Of a stretch of DNA of 64,000 nucleotides, positions 12,201-23,454 are shown one piece after another. Made by a program: the position numbers and the translations under genes. The notes under the pieces were generated by a model. The model saw only the letters and a list, made by a program, of their open reading frames with translations, was not told the DNA's origin and made no database searches. This DNA comes from Lutraria lutraria. Its lineage: Eukaryota > Mollusca > Bivalvia > Venerida > Mactridae. Every line of letters starts with the position of its first letter. Position 1 is the stretch's first letter. The stretch spans positions 33,872,194-33,936,193 of the forward strand of contig OZ026846.1 in NCBI GenBank assembly GCA_964023205.1. The letters are read 5' to 3'.

Positions 12201-14290
12201 ATGATGAAAAAACTACTAATTTCACTTATGATAATGAAGGTCAAAATAGAACAGAACCTGACAGAACTGCAACTGATGATCATAGATGTACAGACGAGAA
12301 TGATGTGACACCTGTTATAGAGAAAGATGAAAATTTGAAATCACATAAAAAAAATTCGTATGAAAAGACCTCCGTTGCAAAGATGCTGGATGAAAAGACA
12401 GCTACTGATAATGAAATGGGTAAACCAATTGCTTATAATGTCAATGTCGACAATAATGTGACAAATCAGATTGATTCAAACATGTCTATTGATGTTAAAA
12501 TACCATATGAATCAAGTGGTATTGGTGAAGCTGTGTCTGACAACGAGCAAAATTGGAATGTAGATACATCTGATAATGAGAACGACGTAGATACAACTGT
12601 TCATAAGAGCAATGAAAATAATACATCTGATAATGATAACAGTGGGAATGCAGATATATCTGATAATGATAACAGTGGAAAAGCAGATGCATCTGATAAT
12701 GTTAACAGTGGGAATGTAGATACATCTGACAATCTTAACAGTGGGAATGTTGGTGTGTCTGACAACGAGCAAAATTTGAATGTAGATACATCTGACAATG
12801 TTAACAGTGGGAATGCGGATACATCTGATAATGTTAACAGTGGGAATGTAGATACATCTGATAATGTTAACAGTGGGAATGTAGATACATCTGATAATGT
12901 TAACAGTGGGAATGCGGATACATCTGATAATGTTAACAGTGGGAATGTAGATACATCTGATAATGTTAACAGTGGGAATGTAGATACATCTGATAATGTT
13001 AACAGTGGGAATGTAGATACATCTGATAATGTTAACAGTGGGAATGTAGATACATCTGATAATGTTAACAGTGGGAATGCGGATACATCTGATAATGTTA
13101 ACAGTGGGAATGTAGATACATCTGATAATGTTAACAGTGGGAATGTAGATACATCTGATAATGTTAACAGTGGGAATGTAGATACATCTGATAATGTTAA
13201 CAGTGGGAATGTAGATACATCTGATAATGTTAACAGTGGGAATGTAGATACATCTGATAATGTTAACAGTGGGAATGTAGATACATCTGATAATGTTAAC
13301 AGTGGGAATGCGGATACATCTGATAATGTTAACAGTGGGAATGTAGATACATCTGATAATGTTAACAGTGGGAATGTAGATACATCTGATAATGTTAACA
13401 GTGGGAATGTAGATACATCTGATAATGTTAACAGTGGGAATGTAGATACATCTGATAATGTTAACAGTGGGAATGTAGATACATCTGATAATGTTAACAG
13501 TGGGAATGTAGATACATCTGATAATGTTAACAGTGGGAATGTAGATACATCTGATAATGTTAACAGTGGGAATGTAGATACATCTGATAATGTTAACAGT
13601 GGGAATGCAGATACATCTGATAATGTTAACAGTGGGAATGTAGATACATCTGATAATGTTAACAGTGGGAATGTAGATACATCTGATAATGTTAACAGTG
13701 GGAATGTAGATACATCTGATAATGTTAACAGTGGGAATGCGGATACATCTGATAATGTTAACAGTGGGAATGTAGATACATCTGATAATGTTAACAGTGG
13801 GAATGTAGATACATCTGATAATGTTAACAGTGGGAATGTAGATACATCTGATAATGTTAACAGTGGGAATGTAGATACATCTGACAATGTTAACAGTGGG
13901 AATGCAGATACATCTGATAATGTTAACAGTGGGAATGTAGATACATCTGACAATCTTATCAGTGGGAATGTTGGTGTGTCTGACAACGAGCAAAATTGGA
14001 ATGTAGATACATCTGACAATGTTAACAGTGGGAATGCAGATACATCTGATAATCTTAACAGTGGGAATGTAGATACATCTGATAATCTTAACAGTGGGAA
14101 TGTAGATACATCTGACAATCTTAACAGTGGGAATGTTGGTGTGTCTGACAACGAGCAAAATTGGAATGTAGATACATCTGATAATGAGAACGACGTATAT
14201 ACAACTGTTCATAAGAGCAATGAAAATGTGGATTCAACTGGTGATAAATGCTACACGAATGGAGAAACGCCTGATAATCAGAGCCGCTAG
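6294..14290 (+). CDS. Opioid growth factor receptor-like protein, spliced, with two acidic repeat regions
   Basis: Predicted coding exons are 6294-8240, 8514-8595, 8989-9064, 10719-10788, 11193-11335 and 11722-14290, giving 1628 residues with phase agreement at every junction. Exons 2-5 and the start of exon 6 encode the OGFR conserved domain (about residues 650-850): NILFYQNKIYS, then GWKGDYKQLERNHAYIQWLFPI, split as WKGDYKQLERN and HAYIQWLFPI, then MLDFYGMELVD, RITRIIQSIGELGFEQLQ and an AMQ-type helical end. Exon 1 starts with a lysine-rich MGKKKSKAKG that could be a nuclear signal, then acidic low-complexity sequence and a degenerate 14-residue repeat with SDSEV cores. The last exon carries a highly uniform 11-residue TSDNVNSGNVD repeat. 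Vertebrate OGFR is a nuclear-envelope-associated growth regulator with C-terminal repeats of unrelated sequence; a second repeat block before the domain is unusual. Alternative: the exon 1 repeats could belong to a separate transcript, but the donor AA/GTTAGT and phase 0 support fusion. Confidence 0.87.
7616..8240 (+). repeat. Degenerate 42-bp coding repeat in exon 1 of the OGFR-like gene
   Basis: Around 15 units of about 14 residues, consensus like VDxSDSEVKxQQ, diverged at both codon and residue level. Many units hold S-D-S-E, a casein kinase 2 type site. Some units are shortened. The divergence suggests this block is older than the array in the last exon. Confidence 0.8.
9065..10718. other. 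Intron 3 of the OGFR-like gene
   Basis: AT-rich intron with no repeat family I can name. On the minus strand at about 10330-10180 there is a short ATG frame (MMAAANESESDDE...) that ends within 20 codons, followed by AATAAA, resembling the end of an mRNA; see findings. Confidence 0.5.
12700..14180 (+). repeat. 33-bp coding minisatellite in the last exon of the OGFR-like gene
   Basis: About 45 head-to-tail units encode the 11-residue TSDNVNSGNVD. Most are identical at the DNA level; the main variable is the GTA/GCG/GCA codon (Val or Ala) and GTT/CTT. Interrupting units with VGVSDNEQN flank the array on both sides (about 12752 and 13970, 14140), suggesting expansion between older edge copies. 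Because 33 is a multiple of three, copy-number change keeps the frame. Long frames on the opposite strand are a by-product. Confidence 0.95.
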
Positions 14291-14540
14291 AATCTAGGAA
14301 TACGTTTGTCAGAGAACAATACGGATGAAGAAACAAACTAAACTGGCAATGTTGAAATGTAGATTCACCTGTTACTGATGATGATATGGTTGTTGGTGAT
14401 ATGTATTACTGTACTTTTCGCGTAGTATTTTGTTTGTTTCTTGATAATGTGTTCATGAAATATTTCAGTTTGATTGTAGTTTATTCATGCATATTATTGG
14501 TTGTGATTCATTTAAATCTTGATTTCAAAAACTATATAAA

Positions 14541-14546
14541 AATAAA
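14541..14546 (+). terminator. Candidate poly(A) signal of the OGFR-like gene
   Basis: AATAAA lies 251 bases after the stop codon. The 3' region between them has no other gene. Confidence 0.5.
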
Positions 14547-14646
14547 CGACGTTCTGAAGTTGGTTTACTTACGCAATTATGTTTTTTTCCATACACTAAA
14601 AGTTGTGATTTTGCGAAATCAAGTCCAGGAATAATTGCATTAAAAG

Positions 14647-16091
14647 AACTTTTTCACCAATGGAAGCCCTAATTGGGGAATTGTTATGGCAATGATGCTT
14701 GCTAGTACAGTCATGTACTAGTAAATTTAAATTGAATTGCTACTTCATGTTTTAGTTGTTGTCGACGTATGTAACAATGTCCTTAATCTTATGGTTGCTT
14801 ATCAATAAGTTATGTATGCATACTCTTTGTGCTTAGTTTACTTATTTACTACTTATATCATACGCTTTGTTGAGCAGGCTTGGGTATGGCAGCGGGTTAG
14901 TTGTGGAACGGAGCTGGGCGATGCGGGGCGGGGCTTCGAAATTAAAACAGTTTTGTACAACTGAGAGTAGAAATGAAATACATGCATGCATAGCTTTCCT
15001 CTTTACACACTTGACTATTTGAAAATCATACAAACATTAGCTAGATTTGTTTCCCTCTAAATGTTTTTATGTATCTAAATATAAAGCTACTTGCAATTTT
15101 GTGTTCTCAAAAACTTTTTTTCGTTGTCTTGTTTTAGTCTTCAAGTTAATTTGTAACTCTGTTTATTTGTTTCAATGAAACACGATTTGTATTAAGTAAT
15201 TTTCGGCTTGATGTAACATGAGCAAAGGGAGATAATATATAGTATACTGAAACTGAGTTTGTTTTCGACATTGTTTCCCTTTATATCCAATACGTATACA
15301 GTAACGCCTCGTACATCCGCGTTGAAAAACAGCTACTATAGTGTATACATGCAAGATCCCATTAGTAAATGTTTAGGTAACGCGTATGCAATTGTAATAT
15401 GCTAAAAAGTTATATATGAAACATTATATCTCACTGTCTTCAGTGGCGCAAGTGGTAAAGCATAAGGTTAGTGAATCTTGAGGAGTGTGTATGATGTTGG
15501 ACATCATTTTTTTATTTTTAATGCTTTTTTTTTTCATTTTTGATAAGAGTTAACTAATATATCGATAAAAATAATGTTTAAAAGGTTTGTATCTGAATTG
15601 TTCCTAAAAATTAATTTACAAAAATATAATGGCCTCACATGGGTAATTAGCATTTATATATTATTTTAATTGTGGAGTAATTTTATACTAAGTAGAAACC
15701 GGTTTATGTGTTTTAGTATCCGAAATATTTAGAATTATATTTGTATTCGGGATTTTGTGCAATAAAATGTATAAAAGAAATACAAATATTTAGAAATTCA
15801 TCAAAGAACAAATGCATTTCTTTTTCCGTTATTTTGTTTTGAAATTGAAAAAGGTTTTATATTCAGCGTGTATACATACATGTAACAAGAATAAGTATAT
15901 CTCAATCAATAAATGAAAAATAATTAAATGTATATGATAACTTTTAAAAATGTCATTGACTGAGCTCGAACCGCTCACATCTGCTTCGTTTTGTAAAAAT
16001 GACATGTGTGTACGTGCCACCTTATCCGATGCACCATGACTCTGGTTCACGTGAATGACACTTAATAATGACTACATAATTGCGATAAAAT
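14647..16091. repeat. Tandemly duplicated repeat, copy A, with two tRNA-like sequences
   Basis: The segment from 14647 recurs at 16092 with near identity, a head-to-tail duplication with a period of about 1445 bp. Near 15440-15490 (+) it has a box A-like TGGCGCAAGTGGTAAAGC with no clear box B. Near 16045-15957 (-) it has a tRNA-Arg-like sequence with box A (GTGCATCGGATAAGGTGG) and box B (GGTTCGAGCTC) separated by an extra stretch. A diverged relative lies at about 23455-24125. Confidence 0.75.
15957..16045 (-). pseudogene. tRNA-Arg-like relic
   Basis: Read on the minus strand it has a D-arm like CATCGGATAAGGTGG and a T-arm like GCGGTTCGAGCTCA, as in arginine tRNAs, but the anticodon region is expanded by about 30 bases. 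The acceptor stem is not convincing. A similar sequence occurs at about 24025-24125, so this is a repeat-borne copy rather than a working tRNA gene. Confidence 0.55.
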
Positions 16092-18140
16092 AACTTTTTC
16101 ACCAATGGAAGCCCTAATTGGGGAATTGTTATGGCAATGCTAGTACAGTCATGTACTAGTAAATGTAAATTGAATTGCTACTTTATTTTTTAGTTGTTGT
16201 CGACCTATGTAACAATGTCCTTAATCTTATGGTTGCTTATCAAATAAGTTATGTATGCATACTCTTTGTGCTTAGTTTACTTATTTACTACTTATATCAA
16301 ACGCTTTGTTGAGCAGGCTTGGGTATGGCAGCGGGTTAGTTGTGAAACGGAGCTGGGTGATGCGGGGCGGGGCTTCGAAAGTAAAACAGTTTTGTACAAC
16401 TGTGAGTAGAAATGAAATACACGCATGCATAGCTTTCCTCTTTACACACTTGACTATATAAAAATCATACAAACATTAGTTAGATGTGTTTCCCTCTAAA
16501 TGTTTTTATGTATCTAAATATAAAGCTACTTTACTTGCAATTTTGTGTTTTCAAACACTTTTTTTCGTTGCCTTGTTTTAGTCTTCAAGTTAATTTGTAA
16601 CTCTGTTTATTTGTTTCAATGAAACACGATTTGTATTAAGTAATTTTCGGCTTGATGTAACATGAGCAAAGGGAGATAATATATATAGTATACTGAAACT
16701 GAGTTTGTTTTCGACATTGTTTCCCTTTATATCCAATACGTATACAGTAACGCCTCGTACATCCGCGTTGAAAAACAGCTAGTATAGTGTATACATGCAA
16801 GATCCCATTAGTAAATGTTTAGGTAACGCGTATGCAATTGTAATATGCTAAAAAGTTATATATGAAACATTATATCTCACTGTCCTCAGTGGCGCAAGTG
16901 GTAAAGCATAAGGTTAGTGAATCTTGAGGACTGTGTATGATGTTGGACATCATTTTTTGTCGAGCCCGCCTGCGGTGAGCTCGACATAGTCGCCACAATG
17001 GCGGTTGCGTGTCTGTACGTTAGTTAGTTAGTGAGTTAGTGAGTGAGTGAGTTAGTTAGTGTGTCCGTCCGGATCCTTGTCCGGGCTGTATCTCCTTTAT
17101 GCATTGACACTTTTTAAAATAACTTGGCACAATTGTGAAACACCATGAGACGGTGTGCAGTGCGCAAAATCCAGGTCTCTAGCTCAAAGGTCAAGGTCAC
17201 ACTTAGAGGTCAAACGTCAAAAATGAGCATTATAGACCTTGTCCGGGCAGTATCTCCCTTATGCATAGAAACTTTTTAAGATAACTTGGCATAATTGTTA
17301 AACATCATGAGACGGTGTGCAGTGCGTAAGATCCAGGTCTCTAGCTCAAAGGTCAAGGTCACACTTAGAGGTCAAACGTCAAAAGTGAGCATTATACACC
17401 TTGTCCGGGCTGTATCTCCCTTATGCATAGAAACTTTTTAAGATAACTTGGCATAATTGTTAAACACCATAAGACGGTGTGCAGTGCGTAAGAACCAGGT
17501 CTCTAGCTCAAAGGTCAAGGTCGCACATAAAAAATTATCATTATACACCTTGTCAGGGCTGTGTCTCCCTTATGCATTGAATTATTTGAAAATGACTTGC
17601 CATAATACAATGAGACCATGTGTCTTGGGCAACAAACAGATTTTCATAGGTCAAAGGTCAAGATTACACATTCGGTCAAATATAGTTTCCTTGTCTGGGC
17701 TGTAACTTCTGTTTGCATTCAAGGATTTTGAAATAAATTGGTATTAAAGTTTACTTCAATGAAATGATGTGTCATGAATATCACCCATACTTGTAGTTCA
17801 AAGGTCAAGATCACAAGCTGGCTAAACAGGGGCTCGACATGTTGCCCTTGGGCTTCTAGTTTATTTTTAATGTTTTGTTTTTTCATTTTTGATAAGAGTT
17901 AACTTATATATCGATAAAAATAATGTTTAAAAGGTTTGTATCTAAATTGTTCCTAGAAATTAATTAACAAAAATATAATGGCCTCACATGGGTAATTAGC
18001 ATTTATATATTATTTTAATTGTGGAGTAATTTTATACTAAGTAGAAACCGGTTTATGTGTTTTAGTATCCGAAATATTTAGAATTATATTTGTATTCGGG
18101 ATTTTGTGCAATAAAATGTATAAAAGAAATACAAATATAA
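16092..18140. repeat. Tandemly duplicated repeat, copy B, split by a nested insertion
   Basis: Matches copy A from 14647 up to the T-run at about 16958, is interrupted by a foreign 0.9 kb repeat, then resumes at about 17862 and continues to about 18135. The tRNA-Arg-like part of copy A is missing here. Confidence 0.8.
16959..17861 (+). mobile_element. Nested 0.9 kb repeat with degenerate internal units of about 160 bp
   Basis: Begins GTCGAGCCCGCCTGCGGTGA and ends near GGGGCTCGACATG...GGGCTTCTAG, so its ends share an inverted GTCGAGCCC. Inside are four to five diverged units with GTCCGGGCTGTATCTCC and CAAAGGTCAAGGTCAC. Copy A lacks it and shows the empty site inside a T-run (7 T versus 6 plus 3 around the insert), consistent with a short duplication of T or slippage. 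No coding capacity. Confidence 0.75.
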
Positions 18141-18471
18141 TACATGAATATTTTGCATAAACTCAACCTAATAAGGCTCATCAGTGACTTATTATAATTT
18201 TACATTTTATACGAAAAACATATAGTATATAAACACAGAATTGAAAGGAAAATAAAAACATTTATAAGTTACATAGACACAGTTTGTGATTAAATCAAAA
18301 TATGTTATGAGTACAGAATACATAGGCAGTTTCTGTAACGTGTGCCTTTTTCTTTTAGACCATTTTGTATCAATATTACATATAATTGACTTCGGTTTAT
18401 TTAAGGCTACTTATATACTTTTACGTCTTCTTTTACTTTAAGTATAGAACTACTCCATTATCTGTTGTAGA

Positions 18472-19275
18472 TTATCCTGATCGGAAACCCACGTGGGCTT
18501 CTGATTTTTTATCACACACTTGAGTAAGAAATGTAACCCTACAGCCAATTATACTAATGTAAACTTCACTAAACATCTCAATTAAGGCAATACCTCTATA
18601 ATTATCAGGGTTATTAATGTCACATTTCTTGTGTATAGGGACTACGACACACCTGGTCCAACTAAGTGGAAAATTCCCTGAAGAATATATTCTATTAAAT
18701 AACAATATATCCACGCCATATACTAGTATGAAAGGCTGGGCTAACAGATTTTATGTTCCTGAAGATGCTTTATTTGGCTTAATATCGTTTAATGCTTGAA
18801 TACTTTCGCTGTTTTCTAAGACGTATAGGATATAGGAAAATTCCTATCATTATGTTCATTGTCAACTAAATGACTTGTTCGAGCATTGTAATCACCACGC
18901 AGTAAGGTCTCATTGTCGTCTATGTCATTCATAGTTTCTATCAACAAGTTCTATAAACATTGTATACTAATAAGTGTTTCTAAATGGAATGGTGAATTTT
19001 CAGGAGGTAAATAGACACACAATAACGCTGTGTTTTTGTTAAATACAAAACTCTAACTGTTAGCACTTGTTTAACTTTTTCAGAAATTTCTTTTCTGACA
19101 AACACAATAACACCACCGATATTACGACCTCCAGAACTTGAATGCTTTGCTGCACATAAATACTCATCATAATCTGGTAGAAATTATCCAAATCTCTCAG
19201 CCATGTTTCAGTTATACAAATGACATCATACAGTAAAATATAATTTGATAATTAAGCATCGTTTACTTTATCAAA
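18472..19275 (-). mobile_element. Decayed non-LTR retrotransposon (LINE) fragment
   Basis: On the minus strand the 5' part (about 19275-18880) encodes broken endonuclease pieces, including CITETWLRDLDN, SSGGRNIGGVIVFVRKE and LRGDYNA (the GD-N motif of AP-type endonucleases). The 3' part (18714-18472) encodes reverse transcriptase blocks FPLSWTRCVVVPIHKK, NPDNYRGIALI and GFRSG. Frame changes and stops separate the pieces and the RT is cut off before its catalytic motif. It is a dead copy; clade not assigned. Confidence 0.8.
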
Positions 19276-20150
19276 TAAAAACAACTGGATATTTAAATCA
19301 CGATATACTGATAGAAATCCATTAGGGTCTGGGTAAGACCCCATTCTTAACAGACCGTGATGGCAAACATGTCGAATGACGAATTCGAATGTTGAAAATG
19401 GCGTTAAGTCCGATATATAATAAATAAATAAAATTGTAATCTGTTACGAATTTGGTCGTACAGACCTGTGATAGTTACGTTCGATGCGATCGTGTACAAA
19501 TGTTTACACACAATATGTTTGAAATTAAACCGGAGATATCAGTAGAAATCTTAGATAGTAAGACAATGGTTAGATCTATTCTCACTGTGACATCATCGGA
19601 CGTCCAGTTTGTAAGTCGTTCAAATTCTGTATTATCTACCATTTCCAGGCAAACATCACCCAGTTTTATAAAGTTGTAAACTTGTATAAATGGCGTAAAA
19701 CCAAATGATTATTTAACATTCGTAATAGACCTAACAGATCGATACTTATTTTTTCACAGAGAAGGAACTTTTTAGTTTCAAGATTTGCTTGGAAACAAAC
19801 TTATCAAATAACGATATGACGATTATAGGACTGGCTACATGACAATATGATGTTTTATGTTCTCTGAGAAAAATACAATATCCGTATTGACTTGGTTTCT
19901 GAAAGGTTATTAATATGCTTTATTATATAGGGATGGTTTCTTCTTTTTCGATCATTTTACTATCTGAAACAGTGCTGATAACATCAATTGCAGAGTGTAG
20001 CAAAGGAACATTAATACACTCATTCGATTGTGAAAGGAATTCTTTTTTTCAACGACTGCCAGGACAGATTGGTGATACATTTAGAAGTTAAACTTCATCG
20101 ACAAGGAAAAATAACTTGCTGCGTCTTAGACAGAATATTTACTGTAAAAA
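19276..20150. other. GPCR 5' flank
   Basis: No exon found. GTTGAAAATGGCGTTAAGTC at about 19393 matches a tail shared with the SINE at 27933, so a truncated SINE tail ending in (AATA)n lies at about 19340-19430. The rest is likely promoter or 5' UTR of the GPCR. Confidence 0.4.
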
Positions 20151-21287
20151 ATGTTTCGTTATTTAAGCCGCGAGGACTATGATTTTATCAATTTTATCAT
20201 ATATGTGATATGTCTACCTATAGTTTGTCTGGTTGGACTGATAGGTAACTCTTTTAGTTTGTACATTCTTCGGGTATATCCCACTGAACATGCGTTCTGC
20301 AGTTACCTTAAAACACTGACATGTACGGATACACTCCTACTGATATGCGGTTTCTTGCGCAGTTTGTTTCGTGTTTTTGAAGAAGTTAATCTTCCTTCAG
20401 CGCAGAAATTAAATGTTTATGGGACCTACGGCTCTGGTCTTGTGATCGGTTCCGCCTTGCAAAGAATGTCGTCTTCGTTGATAACAGTGATTGCTATAGA
20501 ACGGGTTTTGGTTGTGGTGTACCCACTTAAAGTACGCAGTATGACTATTGAACGACACCCAGTCAGGATAATCTCGGTGATAGTTGTATTTTTTTCATTG
20601 GTGCAAATACCAACCTTGGTCATTTTGAAAGTTGATGCTATGAATATTACCAATGCGTTAAATACAACAGTATACATGGTGCAGAGGACCGAGTACGCAT
20701 GGAGTGAACCCAAACTTGTACAGGCTTATTTGTTTATACTGGCTATTCTCGGTATAGCGTTACCTTTGCTTATTGTAATAGCAAGCACTGTAACAATTCT
20801 TCTTCAAGTCAAGATAAAATTAAAAGGTTTTTCGAACCACCGAGTTACCGGTGGGAGCATCGAAACAGAGAGAATGACGTTAACATTGGTTACGATGGCG
20901 ATATTTTTCACTATACTTTCTGTGCCTGCAGCTATTATATACATATGGTCAGCGTATGACAGGTCCCATGAAACATTGTATCTACGGGCTTTATTCACCG
21001 ACGTAGACATTGTTCTTGTGTGCATTAATTCCGCCAGTGACTTTATCATATATTGCATGGCATCGAACAAATTCAGGTCTAAATGTTTTGGACAGATATG
21101 TAGCGTTGGTCGTGGATCAAAGAGCAGCACATCGGAAACGACGAACTCTGCAAACGTGAGGAGCATGGGGTATGACTTTGATAGAAGCTCCGTATTTTCT
21201 AGTACAAGCTTGGTTGAAACTGGTATAGCGTCACACTCTGGAGTGCCAAATACCCCAAGGCTTGGTTTGTCTTCACTGTACAACTAG
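20151..21287 (+). CDS. Rhodopsin-family (class A) peptide GPCR, FMRFamide-receptor-like
   Basis: Single-exon 378-residue receptor. Seven hydrophobic segments fall at about 16-40, 54-74, 97-120, 139-160, 190-220, 243-266 and 283-304. Landmarks: GN at 32-33 in TM1, LTCTD60 in TM2, E117-R118-V in place of DRY after TM3 followed by VVVYPLKV, P205 in TM5, and N293-SASD-FIIY301 in TM7 in place of NPxxY, a form common in invertebrate FMRFamide-type receptors. N-glycosylation sites NIT (165) and NTT (171) lie in extracellular loop 2. I see no cysteine at the TM3 start or in loop 2, so the usual disulfide appears absent. A serine-rich cytoplasmic tail follows. Expected at the plasma membrane coupling a neuropeptide to G proteins; the ligand is unknown. 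The stop codon sits about 20 bases before a satellite array. Confidence 0.88.
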   Translation: MFRYLSREDYDFINFIIYVICLPIVCLVGLIGNSFSLYILRVYPTEHAFCSYLKTLTCTDTLLLICGFLRSLFRVFEEVNLPSAQKLNVYGTYGSGLVIGSALQRMSSSLITVIAIERVLVVVYPLKVRSMTIERHPVRIISVIVVFFSLVQIPTLVILKVDAMNITNALNTTVYMVQRTEYAWSEPKLVQAYLFILAILGIALPLLIVIASTVTILLQVKIKLKGFSNHRVTGGSIETERMTLTLVTMAIFFTILSVPAAIIYIWSAYDRSHETLYLRALFTDVDIVLVCINSASDFIIYCMASNKFRSKCFGQICSVGRGSKSSTSETTNSANVRSMGYDFDRSSVFSSTSLVETGIASHSGVPNTPRLGLSSLYN

Positions 21288-21304
21288 ATTCTCGAATTAA
21301 GAGC

Positions 21305-23365
21305 AAGTCCGTGCAATGTGTTAGGTTGTACATTGGTGACATTTGTTGTACCTCTGTCTGTAGAGGTAATCACTGTATAAAGATATTTGTACTCACATAG
21401 TCCGTGCAATGTGTTAGGCTGTACAATGGTGATATTTGTTGCACCTCTGTCTGTAGAGTTAATCACTGTATAAAGATATTTGTACTCACATAGTCTGTGC
21501 AATGTGTTAGGTTGTACACTGGTGATATTTGTTGTACCCCTGTGTGTAGAGTTAATCACTGTATAAAGATATTTGTACTCACATAGTCTGTGCAGTTTGT
21601 TAGGTTGTACACTGGTGACATTTGTTGCACCTCTGTGTGTAGAGTTAATCACTGTATAAAGATATTTGTACTCACATAGTCTGTGCAGTTTGTTAGGTTG
21701 TACACTGGTGACATTTGTTGCACCTCTGTCTGTAGAGTTAATCACTGTATAAAGATATTTGTACTCACATACATGTAGTCTGTGTAGTGTGTTAGGTTGT
21801 ACAATGGTGACATTTGTTGTACCTCTGTGTGTAGAGTTAATCACTGTATAAAGATATTTGTACTCACATAGTCTGTGCAGTTTGTTAGGTTGTACACTGG
21901 TGACATTTGTTGCACCTCTGTGTGTAGAGTTAATCACTGTATAAAGATATTTGTACTCACATAGTCTGTGCAGTGTGTTAGGTTGTACACTGGTGACATT
22001 TGTTGCACCTCTGTCTGTAGAGTTAATCACTGTATAAAGATATTTGTACTCACATAGTCTGTGCAGTATGTTAGGCTGTACAATGGTGACATTTGTTGCA
22101 CCTCTGTCTGTAGAGTTAATCACTGTATAAAGATATTTGTACTCACATAGTCTGTGCAGTGTGTTAGGTTGTACACTGGTGATATTTGTTGTACCCCTGT
22201 GTGTAGAGTTAATCACTGTATAAAGATATTTGTACTCACATAGTCTGTGCAGTTTGTTAGGTTGTACACTGGTGACATTTGTTGCACCTCTGTGTGTAGA
22301 GTTAATCACTGTATAAAGATATTTGTACTCACATAGTCTGTGCAGTGTGTTAGGTTGTACACTGGTGACATTTGTTGTACCCCTGTGTGTAGAGTTAATC
22401 ACTGTATAAAGATATTTGTACTCACATAGTCTGTGCAGTTTGTTAGGTTGTACAATGGTGACATTTGTTGCACCTCTGTGTGTAGAGTTAATCACTGTAT
22501 AAAGATATTTGTACTCACGTAGTCTGTGCAGTATGTTAGGTTGTACACTGGTGACATTTGTTGTACCCCTGTGTGTAGAGTTAATCACTGTATAAAGATA
22601 TTTGTACTCACATAGTCTGTGCAGTGTGTTAGGTTGTACACTGGTGACATTTGTTGCACCTCTGTCTGTAGAGTTAATCACTGTATAAAGATATTTGTAC
22701 TCACATAGTCTGTGCAGTATGTTAGGCTGTACAATGGTGACATTTGTTGCACCTCTGTCTGTAGAGTTAATCACTGTATAAAGATATTTGTACTCACATA
22801 CATGTAGTCTGTGTAGTGTGTTAGGTTGTACAATGGTGACATTTGTTGTACCCCTGTGTGTAGAGTTAATCACTGTATAAAGATATTTGTACTCACGTAG
22901 TCTGTGCAGTATGTTGGGCTGTACAATGGTGACATTTGTTGCACCTCTGTCTGTAGAGTTAATCACTGTATAAAGATATTTGTACTCACATAGTCCGTGT
23001 AGTGTGTAAGGTTGTACAATGGTGACATTTGTTGCACCTCTGCCTGTAGAGTTAATCACTGTATAAAGATATTTGTACTCACGTAGTCTGTGCAGTATGT
23101 TGGGCTGTACAATGGTGACATTTGTTGCACCTCTGTCTGTAGAGTTAATCACTGTATAAAGATATTTGTACTCACGTAGTCTGTGCAGTATGTTGGGCTG
23201 TACAATGGTGACATTTGTTGCACCTCTGTCTGTAGAGTTAATCACTGTATAAAGATATTTGTACTCACATAGTCCGTGTAGTGTGTAAGATTGTACAATG
23301 GTGACATTTGTTGCACCTCTGCCTGTAGAGTTAATCACTGTATAAAGATATTTGTACTCACGTAG
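21305..23365 (-). repeat. 93-bp satellite array, about 22 copies
   Basis: Head-to-tail units of 93 bp with few substitutions (GTGTGT/GTCTGT, ACA/GCA). Two units carry an extra 6 bp (ACATGT near 21771 and 22800), 1029 bp apart, i.e. eleven units plus six bases, suggesting a block duplication. The 684-codon open frame on the minus strand arises because 93 is divisible by three and the consensus has no stop in one frame; I do not call it a gene. Confidence 0.95.
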
Positions 23366-23454
23366 TCACATGTGCTATACATTGTATGATGTTTGATATT
23401 CTGTGTGTACATAATAAGAATTATGTTAACACGTTTTGCATATAACCTGATATA

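Noticed and set aside
12512..14212. Long minus-strand ORFs (566 and 516 codons) opposite the OGFR-like last exon
   Set aside because: They are mirror images of the 33-bp coding repeat; the plus frame continues a recognised domain and exon phase, the minus frames do not.
20426..21283. Minus ORFs of 95 and 159 codons
   Set aside because: Antisense shadows of the GPCR, no domain.
21284..23338. 684-codon minus-strand ORF over the 93-bp array
   Set aside because: The unit length is divisible by three and the consensus lacks stops in this frame; there is no start context, signal or non-repeat sequence. RNA could change this view.
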